Shown here: positions 26,366 through 38,312 of the stretch, piece after piece
Layout of the letters: the number at the start of each line of letters is the position of its first letter
Numbering within the stretch: position 1 is the stretch's first letter
NCBI RefSeq assembly: GCF_008329585.1
Contig: NZ_NPKP01000002.1
Location: forward strand, 62,001 to 126,000
Direction of reading: 5' to 3'
Length of the DNA stretch: 64,000 nt
Source: Mycolicibacterium sp. P9-22
GTDB lineage: Bacteria > Actinomycetota > Actinomycetes > Mycobacteriales > Mycobacteriaceae
Made by a program: the position numbers and the translations under genes
Notes under the pieces: model-generated
What the model saw: only the letters and a program-made list of their open reading frames with translations
What the model was told of the DNA's origin: nothing
The model's database searches: none

Positions 26366-26385
26366 ACGGTACCGTAACTTACGCA
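26366..26385. promoter_or_regulatory. Operator-like motif before the DesA3 reductase gene
   Basis: TACCGTAACTTACGCA (26370-26385) differs at one base from the motif before desA3, and it overlaps a short palindrome ACGGTACCGT (26366-26375). It lies 8-27 bp upstream of the GTG start, a position from which a bound protein would block initiation. Confidence 0.65.
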
Positions 26386-26424
26386 CGCGTAGTGACTTTG
26401 TGCGCAGCTCTCATGCGACTTACA

Positions 26425-26937
26425 TCACAGCAACTCGAGCAGGAACGGCAACTCCTGCGGGGCGTACCAAGCCAGGTCATGGTCTTGGGCGTCACCCACA
26501 GCAAGCTCGGCATCCTCGTCCCCGAAGTCTGCCTCGTCGACCACCTCGACGGCGGCCAGCACCGCGGTTTCGGCCGCGGCGTTGTCCACATAGGCGGCGA
26601 TGACGTCCGTCAGCGGCACCGGACCCGCGAGGCGCACCACCGCATCGTCGAGATCCGGCCGGGCCGTCGCCTCGGCGACATCGACCACGAGCACCGCACG
26701 CCGCGGCGGCAGCGCGGCAACCCCCGGCGACGCCTCCCCCGAGATCGCCAACAGGCGCAGAGACGCCAGCGCGGCCTCGCGCAATGCCACCTCTGCCAGC
26801 TCGTCGTCATCGCCTTCGGCGTAGGACTCGCGCAGCGCCGGCGTGACCGCGAACGCGGTACCGCTGCGGGCATGGATCAGCCCGTCGGCCACCAACTGCT
26901 GCAGCATCGCCAGGGTGGCCGGTATGTAGACACGCAC
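26425..26937 (-). CDS. Rv3231c-like protein of unknown function
   Basis: 170 residues, acidic and rich in Ala/Val/Glu, beginning MRVYIPATLAMLQQLV and ending in a hydrophobic YAPQELPFLLELL. I recognise it only by size, position and opening motif as the Rv3231c family (DUF6912-like). No signal peptide or membrane helix is evident. The start is GTG 26937, 9 bp downstream of the BCCT transporter stop, so it may be co-transcribed with it. Confidence 0.75.
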   Translation of the reverse strand: MRVYIPATLAMLQQLVADGLIHARSGTAFAVTPALRESYAEGDDDELAEVALREAALASLRLLAISGEASPGVAALPPRRAVLVVDVAEATARPDLDDAVVRLAGPVPLTDVIAAYVDNAAAETAVLAAVEVVDEADFGDEDAELAVGDAQDHDLAWYAPQELPFLLELL

Positions 26938-26946
26938 CAGGCGAGG

Positions 26947-28710
26947 TTAGCCCCCGGCGCGATCACCCGGGGCCACGGTCGCCTCGGCATCCTCGGCGTC
27001 CGGGTCGGCGTCGGGATCCTTCTCCACCGAGATGACGAAGTCGTCGCCGTGCGCGGTGACACCGGCGATCACCGCCGAGTTCACCGCGTCCACGGCGTAC
27101 TGCCGGCGCACCATCATCGGGTCCTGGCGCAGGTCCTTGACCAACGCCACCGCCAGCCCGATCATCACGAGCACGAAAGGCAGGGCCGCCACGATGGTGA
27201 TGGTCTGCAGCCCGGTCAGCGCATCGGAACCACCGACCAGCAGCATCACCGCGGCGACGGCACCGGTGGCGACACCCCAGAAGATGACGGTCTTCTTGTG
27301 CGGCTCGATGGTGCCGCGTTCGGACAGCGATCCCATCACGATGGACGCCGCGTCGGCGCCGGAGACGAAGAAGACCGCGACCAGCAGCATCACCACCACC
27401 GTCGAGACGGTGGCCAGCGGGTACTCGGCGAGCAGACCGAACAGCTGGCCCTCCACGGTGCCCTCACCGGCGAGATCCGCGCCTTCTTGCTGGGCCTTCA
27501 TCGCGGCACCGCCGAACACGCAGAACCACACCAGCGATACCAGGCTGGGCACGAGCAGCACCCCGGTGACGAACTGCCTGATGGTGCGCCCACGCGAGAT
27601 CCGCGCGATGAACATGCCGACGAACGGCGTCCAGGAGATCCACCAGGCCCAGTAGAAGACGGTCCACGAACCCAGCCAGGCCTCGGTCTCGGCGCCTTCG
27701 GCGCCGGTACGGGCCGACATCATCGCCAGATCCTGGAAGTAGCTGCCGATCGAGGTGGGAATCAGGTTCAGGATGAAAACCGTTGGCCCGACGACGAATA
27801 CGAACGTCGCCAACAGCAGGGCCAGCACCATGTTGAAGTTGGACAGCCACTGGATGCCGCGCGCGACACCGGATACCGCGGACAGCACGAACGCACAGGT
27901 GAGCACCGCGATGATGCCGATCAGGACCCCGTTACCGGCCGCGCCGAGGCCGCCGACGATCTGCAGACCACTGCGAATCTGCAACGCGCCCAAGCCCAAA
28001 GACGCCGCAGACCCGAACAGCGTGGCGAAGATCGCCAGCATGTCGATGACCTTGCCCCAGCCGCCGTGCGCGCGAGCGCCGATGAGCGGTTCGAAGGCCG
28101 CACTGATCAACTGGAATCGGCCCTTGCGGTACACGCCGTAGGAGATGGCCAGCCCGACCACCGCATAGATCGCCCACGGATGCAGCGTCCAGTGATAGAG
28201 CGTGGTGGCCATCGCGTTCTGGACGGCCTCGGGGTTGCCCTCCGCGCCGGTGCCCGGCGGCGGCGACACCAGATGCGAGAGTGGTTCGGAGACACCGAAG
28301 AACATCAGACCGATACCCATACCGGCGCTGAACATCATGGCGATCCAGGAGATCGTGCGGAACTCGGGTTCCTCGTCATCGCGGCCGAGCGGGATGTTGC
28401 CGAACTTACCGAGCGCGATCCACAGCACGAACAGCACGAATGCCGAGGCCATCATGGTGAACAGCCACCCGGTGTTCGTCATCACCCAGCCGAGGGCGTT
28501 ACCGGATGCGGTTGCCAGCGATGCGGTGTCGAGGAACCCCCAGACCAGGAACCCGACGGCGATGGCCGCGGTGACACCGAACACCACGAGATCCAGCCGG
28601 CCCTCTTTGACCAGTGCCTCTTCATCTATCGGTACGTCGAGAATCGGGTGCGGTATGACGTCGAGTTCTGGTTTGCGACCGGCTTCTTCGCTAGGCGAAT
28701 TAATAGACAT
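26947..28710 (-). CDS. BCCT-family betaine/choline/carnitine transporter
   Basis: 587 residues with about twelve membrane segments. The signature region WAWWISWTPFVGMFIARISRGRTIR (given in part: WISWTPFVGMFIARISRG) lies near residues 350-370, with a preceding tryptophan-rich segment. These are sodium- or proton-coupled importers of compatible solutes. Soluble N- and C-terminal tails are present, and the acidic C-terminal tail (EKDPDADPDAEDAE) could sense ionic strength, as in BetP. As I recall, the M. tuberculosis locus carries ppk2 at this position. Confidence 0.9.
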   Translation of the reverse strand: MSINSPSEEAGRKPELDVIPHPILDVPIDEEALVKEGRLDLVVFGVTAAIAVGFLVWGFLDTASLATASGNALGWVMTNTGWLFTMMASAFVLFVLWIALGKFGNIPLGRDDEEPEFRTISWIAMMFSAGMGIGLMFFGVSEPLSHLVSPPPGTGAEGNPEAVQNAMATTLYHWTLHPWAIYAVVGLAISYGVYRKGRFQLISAAFEPLIGARAHGGWGKVIDMLAIFATLFGSAASLGLGALQIRSGLQIVGGLGAAGNGVLIGIIAVLTCAFVLSAVSGVARGIQWLSNFNMVLALLLATFVFVVGPTVFILNLIPTSIGSYFQDLAMMSARTGAEGAETEAWLGSWTVFYWAWWISWTPFVGMFIARISRGRTIRQFVTGVLLVPSLVSLVWFCVFGGAAMKAQQEGADLAGEGTVEGQLFGLLAEYPLATVSTVVVMLLVAVFFVSGADAASIVMGSLSERGTIEPHKKTVIFWGVATGAVAAVMLLVGGSDALTGLQTITIVAALPFVLVMIGLAVALVKDLRQDPMMVRRQYAVDAVNSAVIAGVTAHGDDFVISVEKDPDADPDAEDAEATVAPGDRAGG

Positions 28711-28763
28711 GGTCGATCCATCACATCGTGATCAGCGGACCGAGTCAACCTCGCGGCCGGGCG

Positions 28764-30173
28764 TCAGCGCGTCGATTCCAGCAATTCGTCCAGCGATTCG
28801 CGCAGCAACGCCGGTAAGACGTCCACGTCGCTCATGGCATCCCGATCGGCGTTGATACCGAAGTACAGCATGCCGTTATAGGAGGTCACCGCGATCGCGA
28901 GCACCTGGTTGGCCAGCAGCGGCGGCACCGCGTAGGACTCCAGCAGTTTGGTGCCGGCGATGTACATCTGTTTCTGTGCGCCGGGCACATTGGTGATCAG
29001 CAAATTGAACTGGCGGGCCGAGAAACTCGTCGCCACCCGGATACCCATGGCGTGCAGTGTCGGGGGCGCGAATCCGGACAGCGTCACGATGGTGCGTGCG
29101 TCGACCAAACTCGCGGCGGTGGAATGCGATTCGGTGGCATGCGCGATCTGGGACAGCCGCACCACCGCGTTGCCCTCCCCGATCGGCAGATCCACCAGGA
29201 ACGGCGAGACCTCGCTGATCGCCTGACCCGGCCCGGCCGAATCGATCTCGGCGTCGGGATACACCGAGTTCGGTGCCATCGCGCGCACCGTCGATGTCGC
29301 GGTCACCGGCTCGCCACGGGACAGCAGCCAGTTGCGCAGTGCACCGGCCACCACGGCCAGCACCACATCGTTGACATCGCACTGATAGCGCGCACGCAGC
29401 GCGCGGTAATCCTCGAGCGGATGCGCGGCCACCGTGAACCGCCGGTTGCGGGACACCGTGGTGTTCAGTGGGCTGCTCGGTGCGGTTCCGCGGGCCACCG
29501 TGCGCGCCACGTCCGCGATGCGGCGCCCGGCGTCGACGAGGGCGCCGACATTGGTGACCATCTCCTGCACCGACGCGCGCACCGCGGCGGCCTGCGCGGT
29601 CGGCCGGGCGACCCATTCCCCGAGCGCGGCGGCGAACAGTTGCGACTCGCTGGGTTCGCGTGCCGGGATCCAGATGTCCTCACCGAACTCGGGCGACTTC
29701 GGGGTGCGGTCGGCGATGACGTGCCCGATCTCCAGCGCCGACATGCCGTTGACCAGTGCCTGATGCGACTTGGTGTAGACGGCGATCCGGTTGCGGGTCA
29801 GGCCTTCGACGATGTACATCTCCCACAGCGGACGCGACTTGTCCATCGGCCGGGATCCGATCCGGGCGATCAGATCATGCAGTTGCGCATCGCTTCCCGG
29901 GGAGGGCAGCGCCGAACGGCGGACGTGGTAGGTGATGTCGAAGTCGGCGTCGTCGATCCAGACCGGCCGGGCCAGCCCCAGGCTGACCTCGCGAACCTTC
30001 TGCCGGTACCGCGGAATTTGCGGTAACCGCTGCTCGACGGTGGCCAGGACCGCCTCGTAGCTCAGCCCGCCGCGCGGCTTGCGCAGGATCGACAGCGACC
30101 CGACGTACATCGGGGTCGAACTGTTCTCCAAGCGGTAGAACCCAGAATCGGATGCCGACAACCTCGTCACCAT
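28764..30173 (-). CDS. WS/DGAT-family acyltransferase with a degenerate active-site motif
   Basis: 469 residues. The N-terminus MVTRLSASDSGFYRLEN, the conserved NLLITNVPGAQ and the C-terminal GMLYFGINAD identify the wax ester synthase/diacylglycerol acyltransferase family, which makes storage triacylglycerol. The HHxxxDG motif reads SHQALVNG near residues 134-141: the second His is kept, but the first His and the Asp are not, so activity may be altered. The start at 30173 is chosen over ATGs at 30245 and 30242 because the family normally begins there. It is probably related to Rv3233c/Rv3234c. Confidence 0.85.
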   Translation of the reverse strand: MVTRLSASDSGFYRLENSSTPMYVGSLSILRKPRGGLSYEAVLATVEQRLPQIPRYRQKVREVSLGLARPVWIDDADFDITYHVRRSALPSPGSDAQLHDLIARIGSRPMDKSRPLWEMYIVEGLTRNRIAVYTKSHQALVNGMSALEIGHVIADRTPKSPEFGEDIWIPAREPSESQLFAAALGEWVARPTAQAAAVRASVQEMVTNVGALVDAGRRIADVARTVARGTAPSSPLNTTVSRNRRFTVAAHPLEDYRALRARYQCDVNDVVLAVVAGALRNWLLSRGEPVTATSTVRAMAPNSVYPDAEIDSAGPGQAISEVSPFLVDLPIGEGNAVVRLSQIAHATESHSTAASLVDARTIVTLSGFAPPTLHAMGIRVATSFSARQFNLLITNVPGAQKQMYIAGTKLLESYAVPPLLANQVLAIAVTSYNGMLYFGINADRDAMSDVDVLPALLRESLDELLESTR

Positions 30174-30340
30174 CGCGACAGCGTCCCCCTCACCCGGTGC
30201 GAATTCCCCGTCACCGTATCCGCCATCGTCCACTGTGCGCATCATGGGTGCACGGGAGCCCCGCAAACCCGTGCGATCATCAATATGACTGTGCCTCTCC
30301 AGCAGCCGTCCCGTCCGTTTCCGTGCCCGCTGGAGAGCCC

Positions 30341-30853
30341 GTGTCACATGTCAGCCAGAACCCCACCCGCCCGGTAGCCGCCGCGCATTCGGCGGTGACA
30401 TCGCCGATCATCGACTGCGAGCCGCCGGCGTACGGTGCCGGACGCCCGGCGCCGCACCCGCCCACCCTGCGGCCGCGCCCGCCCCGGCAGCCGCGGCTGC
30501 CCGCTGTCGTCGGCGAGGTTCCGGCGCCACCGGCGGCGGTGATGTTCGCCGATGCCACGCTGCGCCGCGTCCTGGAGGTGGTGGACCGGCGGCGCCCGGT
30601 GACCCAGTTGCGCGGATTGCTGGCACCGTCGTTGATCGACATCGCGCAAATGCTGGCGCGGGTTCCGCAGAACGGCGGCGCGGCGGTGCTGCGCCGGATC
30701 CGGCTGCGCAGCATCGGTGCCGCAGCGGGTGCCGAGGTGCGCGCCGCCGAGGTGTTCGCCACCTACACCCGGGGAACCCGGGTGCGTGCCATCGCCGCGC
30801 GCGTCGAACTGGTCGCCGGACGGTGGCAGGTGGTGGCGTTACAGATCGGCTGA
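30341..30853 (+). CDS. Rv3235-family protein
   Basis: 170 residues. A proline-rich N-terminal half (about 1-70) leads into a small C-terminal domain (RRVLEVVDRRRPVTQLRGLL, ATYTRGTRVRAIAARVEL, WQVVALQIG) that defines the Rv3235 family. Its function is unknown; this domain typically sits beside secA1 in actinobacteria. The start is uncertain: GTG 30341 is taken, and GTG 30322 is an in-frame alternative. It is convergent with secA1, with a 43-bp gap. Confidence 0.72.
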   Translation: MSHVSQNPTRPVAAAHSAVTSPIIDCEPPAYGAGRPAPHPPTLRPRPPRQPRLPAVVGEVPAPPAAVMFADATLRRVLEVVDRRRPVTQLRGLLAPSLIDIAQMLARVPQNGGAAVLRRIRLRSIGAAAGAEVRAAEVFATYTRGTRVRAIAARVELVAGRWQVVALQIG

Positions 30854-30896
30854 AGCGGGATTTGTCGACTCCCTCGCCGCCAGATCGGTCGTCCGA

Positions 30897-33680
<2,784 letters not shown>

Positions 33681-33831
33681 GCTATTTCCCCTGTGGGTTG
33701 ATGAATGGTGCCGGCCGGTCGACGCAACGGACCGAACGTGGTCGCTGCGCACATACCTGCCGCTAATCCATCGTAGGCGACCGAAAGAAATCGCCGCCTG
33801 AAAGGCAGCTGCGGGCGTGCCCGGACATGCG

Positions 33832-33863
33832 ACGAGCCCCCGGCTGGACCGCCGGGGGCTCGT
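33832..33863 (-). terminator. Hairpin downstream of hpf
   Basis: ACGAGCCCCCGGC (33832-33844) pairs perfectly over 13 bp with GCCGGGGGCTCGT (33851-33863) around a 6-nt loop, 15 bp after the hpf stop. There is no U-tract. It separates hpf from the secA1 promoter region. Confidence 0.7.
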
Positions 33864-33877
33864 GCCTGGGCGGCGGC

Positions 33878-34549
33878 TCAGGCCAGCCGGATCAGTCCGT
33901 AGTCATAGGCGTGACGGCGGTACACCACCGACGGCCGGTCGGATTCCTTGTCATGGAACAGGAAGAAGTCGTGTCCGACGAGTTCCATCTCGTAGAGCGC
34001 GTCATCGATGCTCATGGGCGTGGCTTCGTGATCCTTGGTACGCACGATGCGCCCGGGTTCGTGGGCGGGTTCGACGGCGAACGGGTCGTGCGGTGCGGGT
34101 TCGTCGACTGCTGCCAGCTCCGCGGTGGCCTGGTGCACCGACACGGGTGTCTTGTCCCCGTAGTGGATCTTTCGACGATCCTTGCTGCGGCGCAGTCGTG
34201 CTTCGAGTTTGCTTGCCGCCGACTCCAAGGCCGCGTAGAAGCTGTCTGCGCAGGCCTCGCCACGCACCACCGGGCCACGCCCGCGTGCGGTGATCTCGAC
34301 GTGCTGACAGTTCTTGCGCTGGCGCCGGTTCTTCTCATGATCGAGTTCGACGTCGAACAGGTAGATGGTCCTGTCGAAACGCTCCAGCCGCGACAACTTC
34401 TCGGCGACATAGACCCGGAAGTGGTCGGGTACCTCGACGTTACGCCCCTTGACGACGACGTCGGCGTTGAGCGCCGGCGCTTCCGTCGATCGGTCGGCGT
34501 CGTCGAGGACCATGGTGGAGCTGTTGGTTTCCACGGAATTCGTTGACAT
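33878..34549 (-). CDS. hpf: Long-form ribosome hibernation promoting factor
   Basis: 223 residues. The N-terminal HPF/RaiA domain ([28 protein letters not shown], about 28-55, then [10 protein letters not shown]) binds the 30S decoding site. The C-terminal dimerisation domain ends with [34 protein letters not shown]. It forms inactive 100S or protected ribosomes in stasis. The start is at MSTNSVETN; upstream in-frame codons add no conserved sequence. It corresponds to Rv3241c. Confidence 0.92.
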   Translation of the reverse strand: MSTNSVETNSSTMVLDDADRSTEAPALNADVVVKGRNVEVPDHFRVYVAEKLSRLERFDRTIYLFDVELDHEKNRRQRKNCQHVEITARGRGPVVRGEACADSFYAALESAASKLEARLRRSKDRRKIHYGDKTPVSVHQATAELAAVDEPAPHDPFAVEPAHEPGRIVRTKDHEATPMSIDDALYEMELVGHDFFLFHDKESDRPSVVYRRHAYDYGLIRLA

Positions 34550-34851
34550 GCTTGACAACTCGTTTCTGTCGGAAGTCGCACGCACAGCACGTGCCCGGAT
34601 CGTCACAAATACGCCGTCGGGACGTTGCATGTCGCTGCGCCCGCCGGCGTCAGGTGTCGGGTAATCACCTCCAACCGCACTAGGGCAGTCCCGATACCGC
34701 ACGGGCGCCCGCATCGGGTGCCGCCGTGAGAAACACGGGTTGTTGGACCCGACGGTAGTCGTTGTTCACCTGACTGTGCCACCAATTTCGCAGACCTGTT
34801 TTGAAGTCTTCATCTGCCAGCAATAGAGCAGGCGTGTTCCGCCCGCCCGTT
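34550..34851. other. Intergenic region upstream of hpf with an orphan Shine-Dalgarno sequence
   Basis: A 302-bp region with no supported gene. On the minus strand it contains GGAGGTGAT (34672-34664), a near-perfect complement to the 16S 3' end, about 115 nt upstream of the hpf start and with no ATG or GTG at normal spacing after it. The hpf promoter probably lies here, but I cannot place it. Confidence 0.5.
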
Positions 34852-35484
34852 TCATGCATCGGTCAGCGCCAGCACCGCGTGCACGTCCACGCCGGCTGTT
34901 TGCAGGGCACGCACCGACTCACAGGCGGTCGCACCGGTGGTGACGACATCGTCGACCACCACCACCGGCCCGGTGACCGGACGCGTCAACCGCACCCGGC
35001 CGGCCAGATTGCGCTGCCGGTCCGCGCTGGACAGGCCGACGGAATCCCGCGCGAATCCGGTCAGGCGCAACGCCCGCACCACGGTGAGGCCCGGCAGGTC
35101 AGCGGTCGCGGCCACGGCCACCCTGGTGACCGGGTCACCGCCGCGCCGGCGCGCAGCCATCCGCCGGGTCGGGGCGGGCACCACCGTCAGCGGTGCGCCG
35201 AGCAGCCCCCAGTCCAGCAGCCGGGCCAGCCCGGTGTGCAGCGCCCCGGCCAGCGGCGCGATCAGGTCGGCCCGCCCGTGTTCCTTGACGGCCACGATCG
35301 CCTGCCGGCGCGCGGCGGCGTAGCGGCCCAGCGACAGCACCGGAACCCCCGGGTCCAGGCGCGGTGTCACCAGCCGGGGCTCGGCCGCGCCGGCGGCAAG
35401 CAGCCCCGCGCATGCCGGGCACCAGCGCGTCGACGGCGCACCGCAGCCACCACACTCCAACGGCAGGATCAGGTCCAGCAGCAT
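34852..35484 (-). CDS. ComF-family phosphoribosyltransferase-like protein
   Basis: 210 residues. An N-terminal zinc ribbon (CGGCG...CPAC, about residues 11-29) is followed by a PRTase domain with the PRPP-binding loop VVVVDDVVTTGATACE near residue 175. ComF proteins act in DNA uptake in competent bacteria; in mycobacteria the role is unknown. The start at MLLDLILPLECGG is where the family begins. It corresponds to Rv3242c. Confidence 0.88.
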   Translation of the reverse strand: MLLDLILPLECGGCGAPSTRWCPACAGLLAAGAAEPRLVTPRLDPGVPVLSLGRYAAARRQAIVAVKEHGRADLIAPLAGALHTGLARLLDWGLLGAPLTVVPAPTRRMAARRRGGDPVTRVAVAATADLPGLTVVRALRLTGFARDSVGLSSADRQRNLAGRVRLTRPVTGPVVVVDDVVTTGATACESVRALQTAGVDVHAVLALTDA

Positions 35485-35660
35485 GCGTCCAGTGTCGGCG
35501 GGAGGTCCGACAGATCCGGCCGGTCCCGCCCACGGCGCTGCCGAAACTCGCGTACCGGGCGCTCCCGGGTCCATCCGAACCCCGGGTACGCGGGTTTCGC
35601 CGCTGATGCGCAGCCACAGACGTCTACTGTGACTCTTACCGTTGTGACGACAGGAGACAC

Positions 35661-36467
35661 GTGGGTACGTTCACCGGCAAGCAGGCCATCGTGACCGGCG
35701 CGGGTTCCGGGATCGGGGCCGCACTGTGCCGCGCCCTGACCGCGGCCGGCGCCGAGGTGGTGTGCACCGACATCGACGGGGCTGCGGCCGCGCGTACCGC
35801 CGAACCGCTGGGCGCCCGGTGGCGCCGGCTCGACGTCGCCGATGCGGCGGCGGTCGCCGACTGTGTCGGCGAAGTGGTCGACCGCGCCGGGCGGATCGAC
35901 CTGTTGTTCAACAACGCCGGCATCACCTGGGGCGGTGACACCGAACTGCTGACCCTGGACCAGTGGAACGCGATCATCGACATCAACATCCGCGGGGTGG
36001 TGCACGGGGTGGTGGCCGCCTACCCGTTGATGGTGAAACAGGGCCACGGCCACATCGTGAACACCGCGTCGATGGCGGGCCTGGCCGCCGCCGGCCAGAT
36101 CACCAGCTACGTGATGAGCAAGCACGCCGTCGTCGGGTTGTCCCTGGCGCTGCGCTCCGAGGCCGCCGGCCACGGGGTCGGGGTGCTGGCCATCTGCCCG
36201 ACCGCCGTCGAGACGCCCATCCTGGACAAGGGCGCCGTCGGCGGGTTCGTCGGCCGCGATTTCTACCGGATGGGTCAGCGCAACGCGAAGTTCGCCTCGG
36301 CCGACGACCTGGCCGCCGACACCCTGCGTGCGATCGAACGCAACAAGGCGCTGCTGGTCTGGCCCCGGCAGGCCCGCATGGCGTGGCGGTTCGCCCGGTA
36401 CGCGCCGGGATTGTTACAGCGCATGTCGATCGGGTTCGTCGCCAAACAGCGTGCGGCGCAGGGTTAG
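35661..36467 (+). CDS. Short-chain dehydrogenase/reductase
   Basis: 268 residues. The cofactor motif is TGAGSGIGAALCRAL, followed by NNAGITWGG, the catalytic Ser in NTASMAGLAAAG and Tyr/Lys in YVMSK. This is a classical SDR; the Asp after the second beta strand (CTDIDG) favours NAD over NADP. GTG 35661 has GGAG about 6 nt upstream. It lies on the opposite strand from its neighbours comF and lpqB, and I believe it is not at this position in M. tuberculosis. Confidence 0.87.
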   Translation: MGTFTGKQAIVTGAGSGIGAALCRALTAAGAEVVCTDIDGAAAARTAEPLGARWRRLDVADAAAVADCVGEVVDRAGRIDLLFNNAGITWGGDTELLTLDQWNAIIDINIRGVVHGVVAAYPLMVKQGHGHIVNTASMAGLAAAGQITSYVMSKHAVVGLSLALRSEAAGHGVGVLAICPTAVETPILDKGAVGGFVGRDFYRMGQRNAKFASADDLAADTLRAIERNKALLVWPRQARMAWRFARYAPGLLQRMSIGFVAKQRAAQG

Positions 36468-36468
36468 C

Positions 36469-36538
36469 GCCCCAGGGGCCTTCCCCGTCGCTTCGCTCGC
36501 CCCAGGGGGGCCTTCCCCGTCGCTTCGCTCGCCCCAGG
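36469..36538. repeat. Tandem repeat between the SDR gene and lpqB
   Basis: Two 30-base copies (36477-36506 and 36509-36538), each containing CCCCGTCGCTTCGCTCGCCC followed by CAGG, are preceded by a partial copy (GCCCCAGG, 36469-36476). They fill the whole 72-bp gap between the convergent stop codons. The 24-base core is identical to the copy inside the SRAP gene at 21345-21368. Confidence 0.9.
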
Positions 36539-36539
36539 A

Positions 36540-38312
36540 TCAGCCCGGTAGCACCGGCAGTGCGCCGGCGATCATCAACGGGCGCACCTCCGACCAGGTG
36601 AGGTCGTCGTCGGCGGCCGAGCCGGACAGCTGCAGCACCCCGCGCCGGTCGGCGACGTACACCGTGGACGGGTTCGCCGCCACCACGGTCACCGGGCCGG
36701 CGAGGTTACCGCTGGGTCCGTCGGAGTTCACACCGTCGAGGTTGACGTAGGACACCGGATGGGCGCCGTCGGTGCGGGTGACCACAATGTCGTCGCCGGT
36801 GCGCCAGGACAGCGAGACCGCGGTGTCCCCCAGCCCGAAGCCGAGACGGCGCGGGTAGGTCAATGCGTACCCACCGCCAGGGGTCTGTTCGACGCTGGCC
36901 AGGATCACCCGCCCGTCGATCACCATCGCCGCCCGGGTGCCGTCCCGCGACAGTTGCAGTTCGGTGATGGCGCCGGGGAATCTGGCCGACAGCGCGGTCG
37001 AGTCCACCGGGATGCGCGCGGGCTGCCCCGATGCGTCCTGCAACACGCGGACCACGTTGACGCCGTCGACCACGATCCAGATGGCGTCGTCGAGCGACCA
37101 GCTGGGCCGGGTCAGGGTGCGCCCGTCCAGGGCCTGGCCGGCCGCTCCGCCGATCGGGCCGATCCACAACGAGGACGCCATATCCGGCGCACCGGGCCGC
37201 AGCACCATCACCGAGGCGACCTCCTGCCCGGAACGCGACAGTGCCGCCGACACCTGATCGGGCATCTGCCCGAACGGGCCCGGCACCCGCGGCGCACGCT
37301 GGCCGTCCAGCGACACCAGCGAGCCGCCCACCAGTGCGTGCAGACCCGCGCCGGCGCCGTCGGCGGCACCCGGATCGCTGGCCGCCACATCGGCGGTGTC
37401 CCAGCCTTCGGCGAAGCGGTCATCGAGGGCGGCGCCGTCGACATTGATGACGTACGGGCCGTTGATACCGGCGCGGGACAGTGTCCAGATGATTTGTGCG
37501 GCAAGCAGTTGCCGGGTGTGCGGATCGGTGGTCGACAGGTTCTCCAGCTCGATGCGGGCCCCGCCGTAACCGCGGCCCACCCCGGTCTTGCCGCCGTCCG
37601 CGCGGGTGACCGGGCCGCGCAGTCGCAGCGGTGCGGCCAGCAGATTACGCACGGTGCGCGCCATCTCGGGCCGCGGTCCGGCGATCAGCTTGCTCATCAA
37701 TTCGGTGGCCAGCTGATCGGAATCAGATACCGCCACATAGCGCGGATCCGGCACCACCGTGTTGCCGGTGGGGTCGGTGAAGTAGAGGGTGTTGCGCTTG
37801 TAGGTCTGCTGAAACTGCTGCCAGTCCAGGAAAACCCCGTTGGGCAGCCGGTCGATCCGCCAGCCCCCGGGGGTCTTCACCAGTTCGATCGGGCCCGGGT
37901 CCGGTAGCGCACCTTCGGCGGTCTCGAACACCCCGAGCTCGGAGAGCGAGCCGAGGATATCGGCCTGCATGCTCACGGTGACCAGGTTGGGCCGCCGCGT
38001 CTCGGTGAACACGACCCGGTCGATCAGCAGCGCACTACCGGCGTCATCCCAACTGCGGGAGGCGGATTCGGTGAGAAACTGGCGAGCGGCCAGGTGCCGG
38101 TTTGCCGGATCGGCGGTGGCCTTGAGGAACTCGCGCAGCAGCACATCTGGTTCCATGCCGGGTGTCGGCGTGGGCAGGCTCGGTGGCGCGGGCCGGTCGA
38201 CGGTGCCGATGGCTTGCGGCGCAGAGGAACTCGGCACCCCGGCACAGCCCGCCGTCGTCACTGCGAGCACGGTGGCCACGGCCAGACAGAGGGCCCTCAC
38301 GGCGGGTCTCAT
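36540..38312 (-). CDS. lpqB: Lipoprotein LpqB, accessory of the MtrAB system
   Basis: 590 residues. A lipoprotein signal peptide ends in the lipobox TTAGC (Cys23). A GerMN-like middle domain is followed by a C-terminal beta-propeller-like region. LpqB interacts with the sensor MtrB and influences its signalling and cell-wall homeostasis. Its ATG overlaps the mtrB stop (ATGA), giving the operon mtrA-mtrB-lpqB. The stop abuts the tandem repeat. Confidence 0.94.
   Translation of the reverse strand: MRPAVRALCLAVATVLAVTTAGCAGVPSSSAPQAIGTVDRPAPPSLPTPTPGMEPDVLLREFLKATADPANRHLAARQFLTESASRSWDDAGSALLIDRVVFTETRRPNLVTVSMQADILGSLSELGVFETAEGALPDPGPIELVKTPGGWRIDRLPNGVFLDWQQFQQTYKRNTLYFTDPTGNTVVPDPRYVAVSDSDQLATELMSKLIAGPRPEMARTVRNLLAAPLRLRGPVTRADGGKTGVGRGYGGARIELENLSTTDPHTRQLLAAQIIWTLSRAGINGPYVINVDGAALDDRFAEGWDTADVAASDPGAADGAGAGLHALVGGSLVSLDGQRAPRVPGPFGQMPDQVSAALSRSGQEVASVMVLRPGAPDMASSLWIGPIGGAAGQALDGRTLTRPSWSLDDAIWIVVDGVNVVRVLQDASGQPARIPVDSTALSARFPGAITELQLSRDGTRAAMVIDGRVILASVEQTPGGGYALTYPRRLGFGLGDTAVSLSWRTGDDIVVTRTDGAHPVSYVNLDGVNSDGPSGNLAGPVTVVAANPSTVYVADRRGVLQLSGSAADDDLTWSEVRPLMIAGALPVLPG

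Noticed and set aside
25270..28731. A 1153-codon open frame on the + strand
   Set aside because: It is antisense to the DesA3 reductase, the Rv3231c-like gene and the BCCT transporter, with Arg/His/Gly-rich low-complexity translation typical of the reverse of high-GC genes. No domain is recognisable.
34603..34785. Short minus-strand ORF upstream of hpf, containing the orphan Shine-Dalgarno
   Set aside because: The GGAGGTGAT would lie inside the ORF rather than before its start, and the peptide shows no recognisable features. I kept the signal as a possible leader element only.
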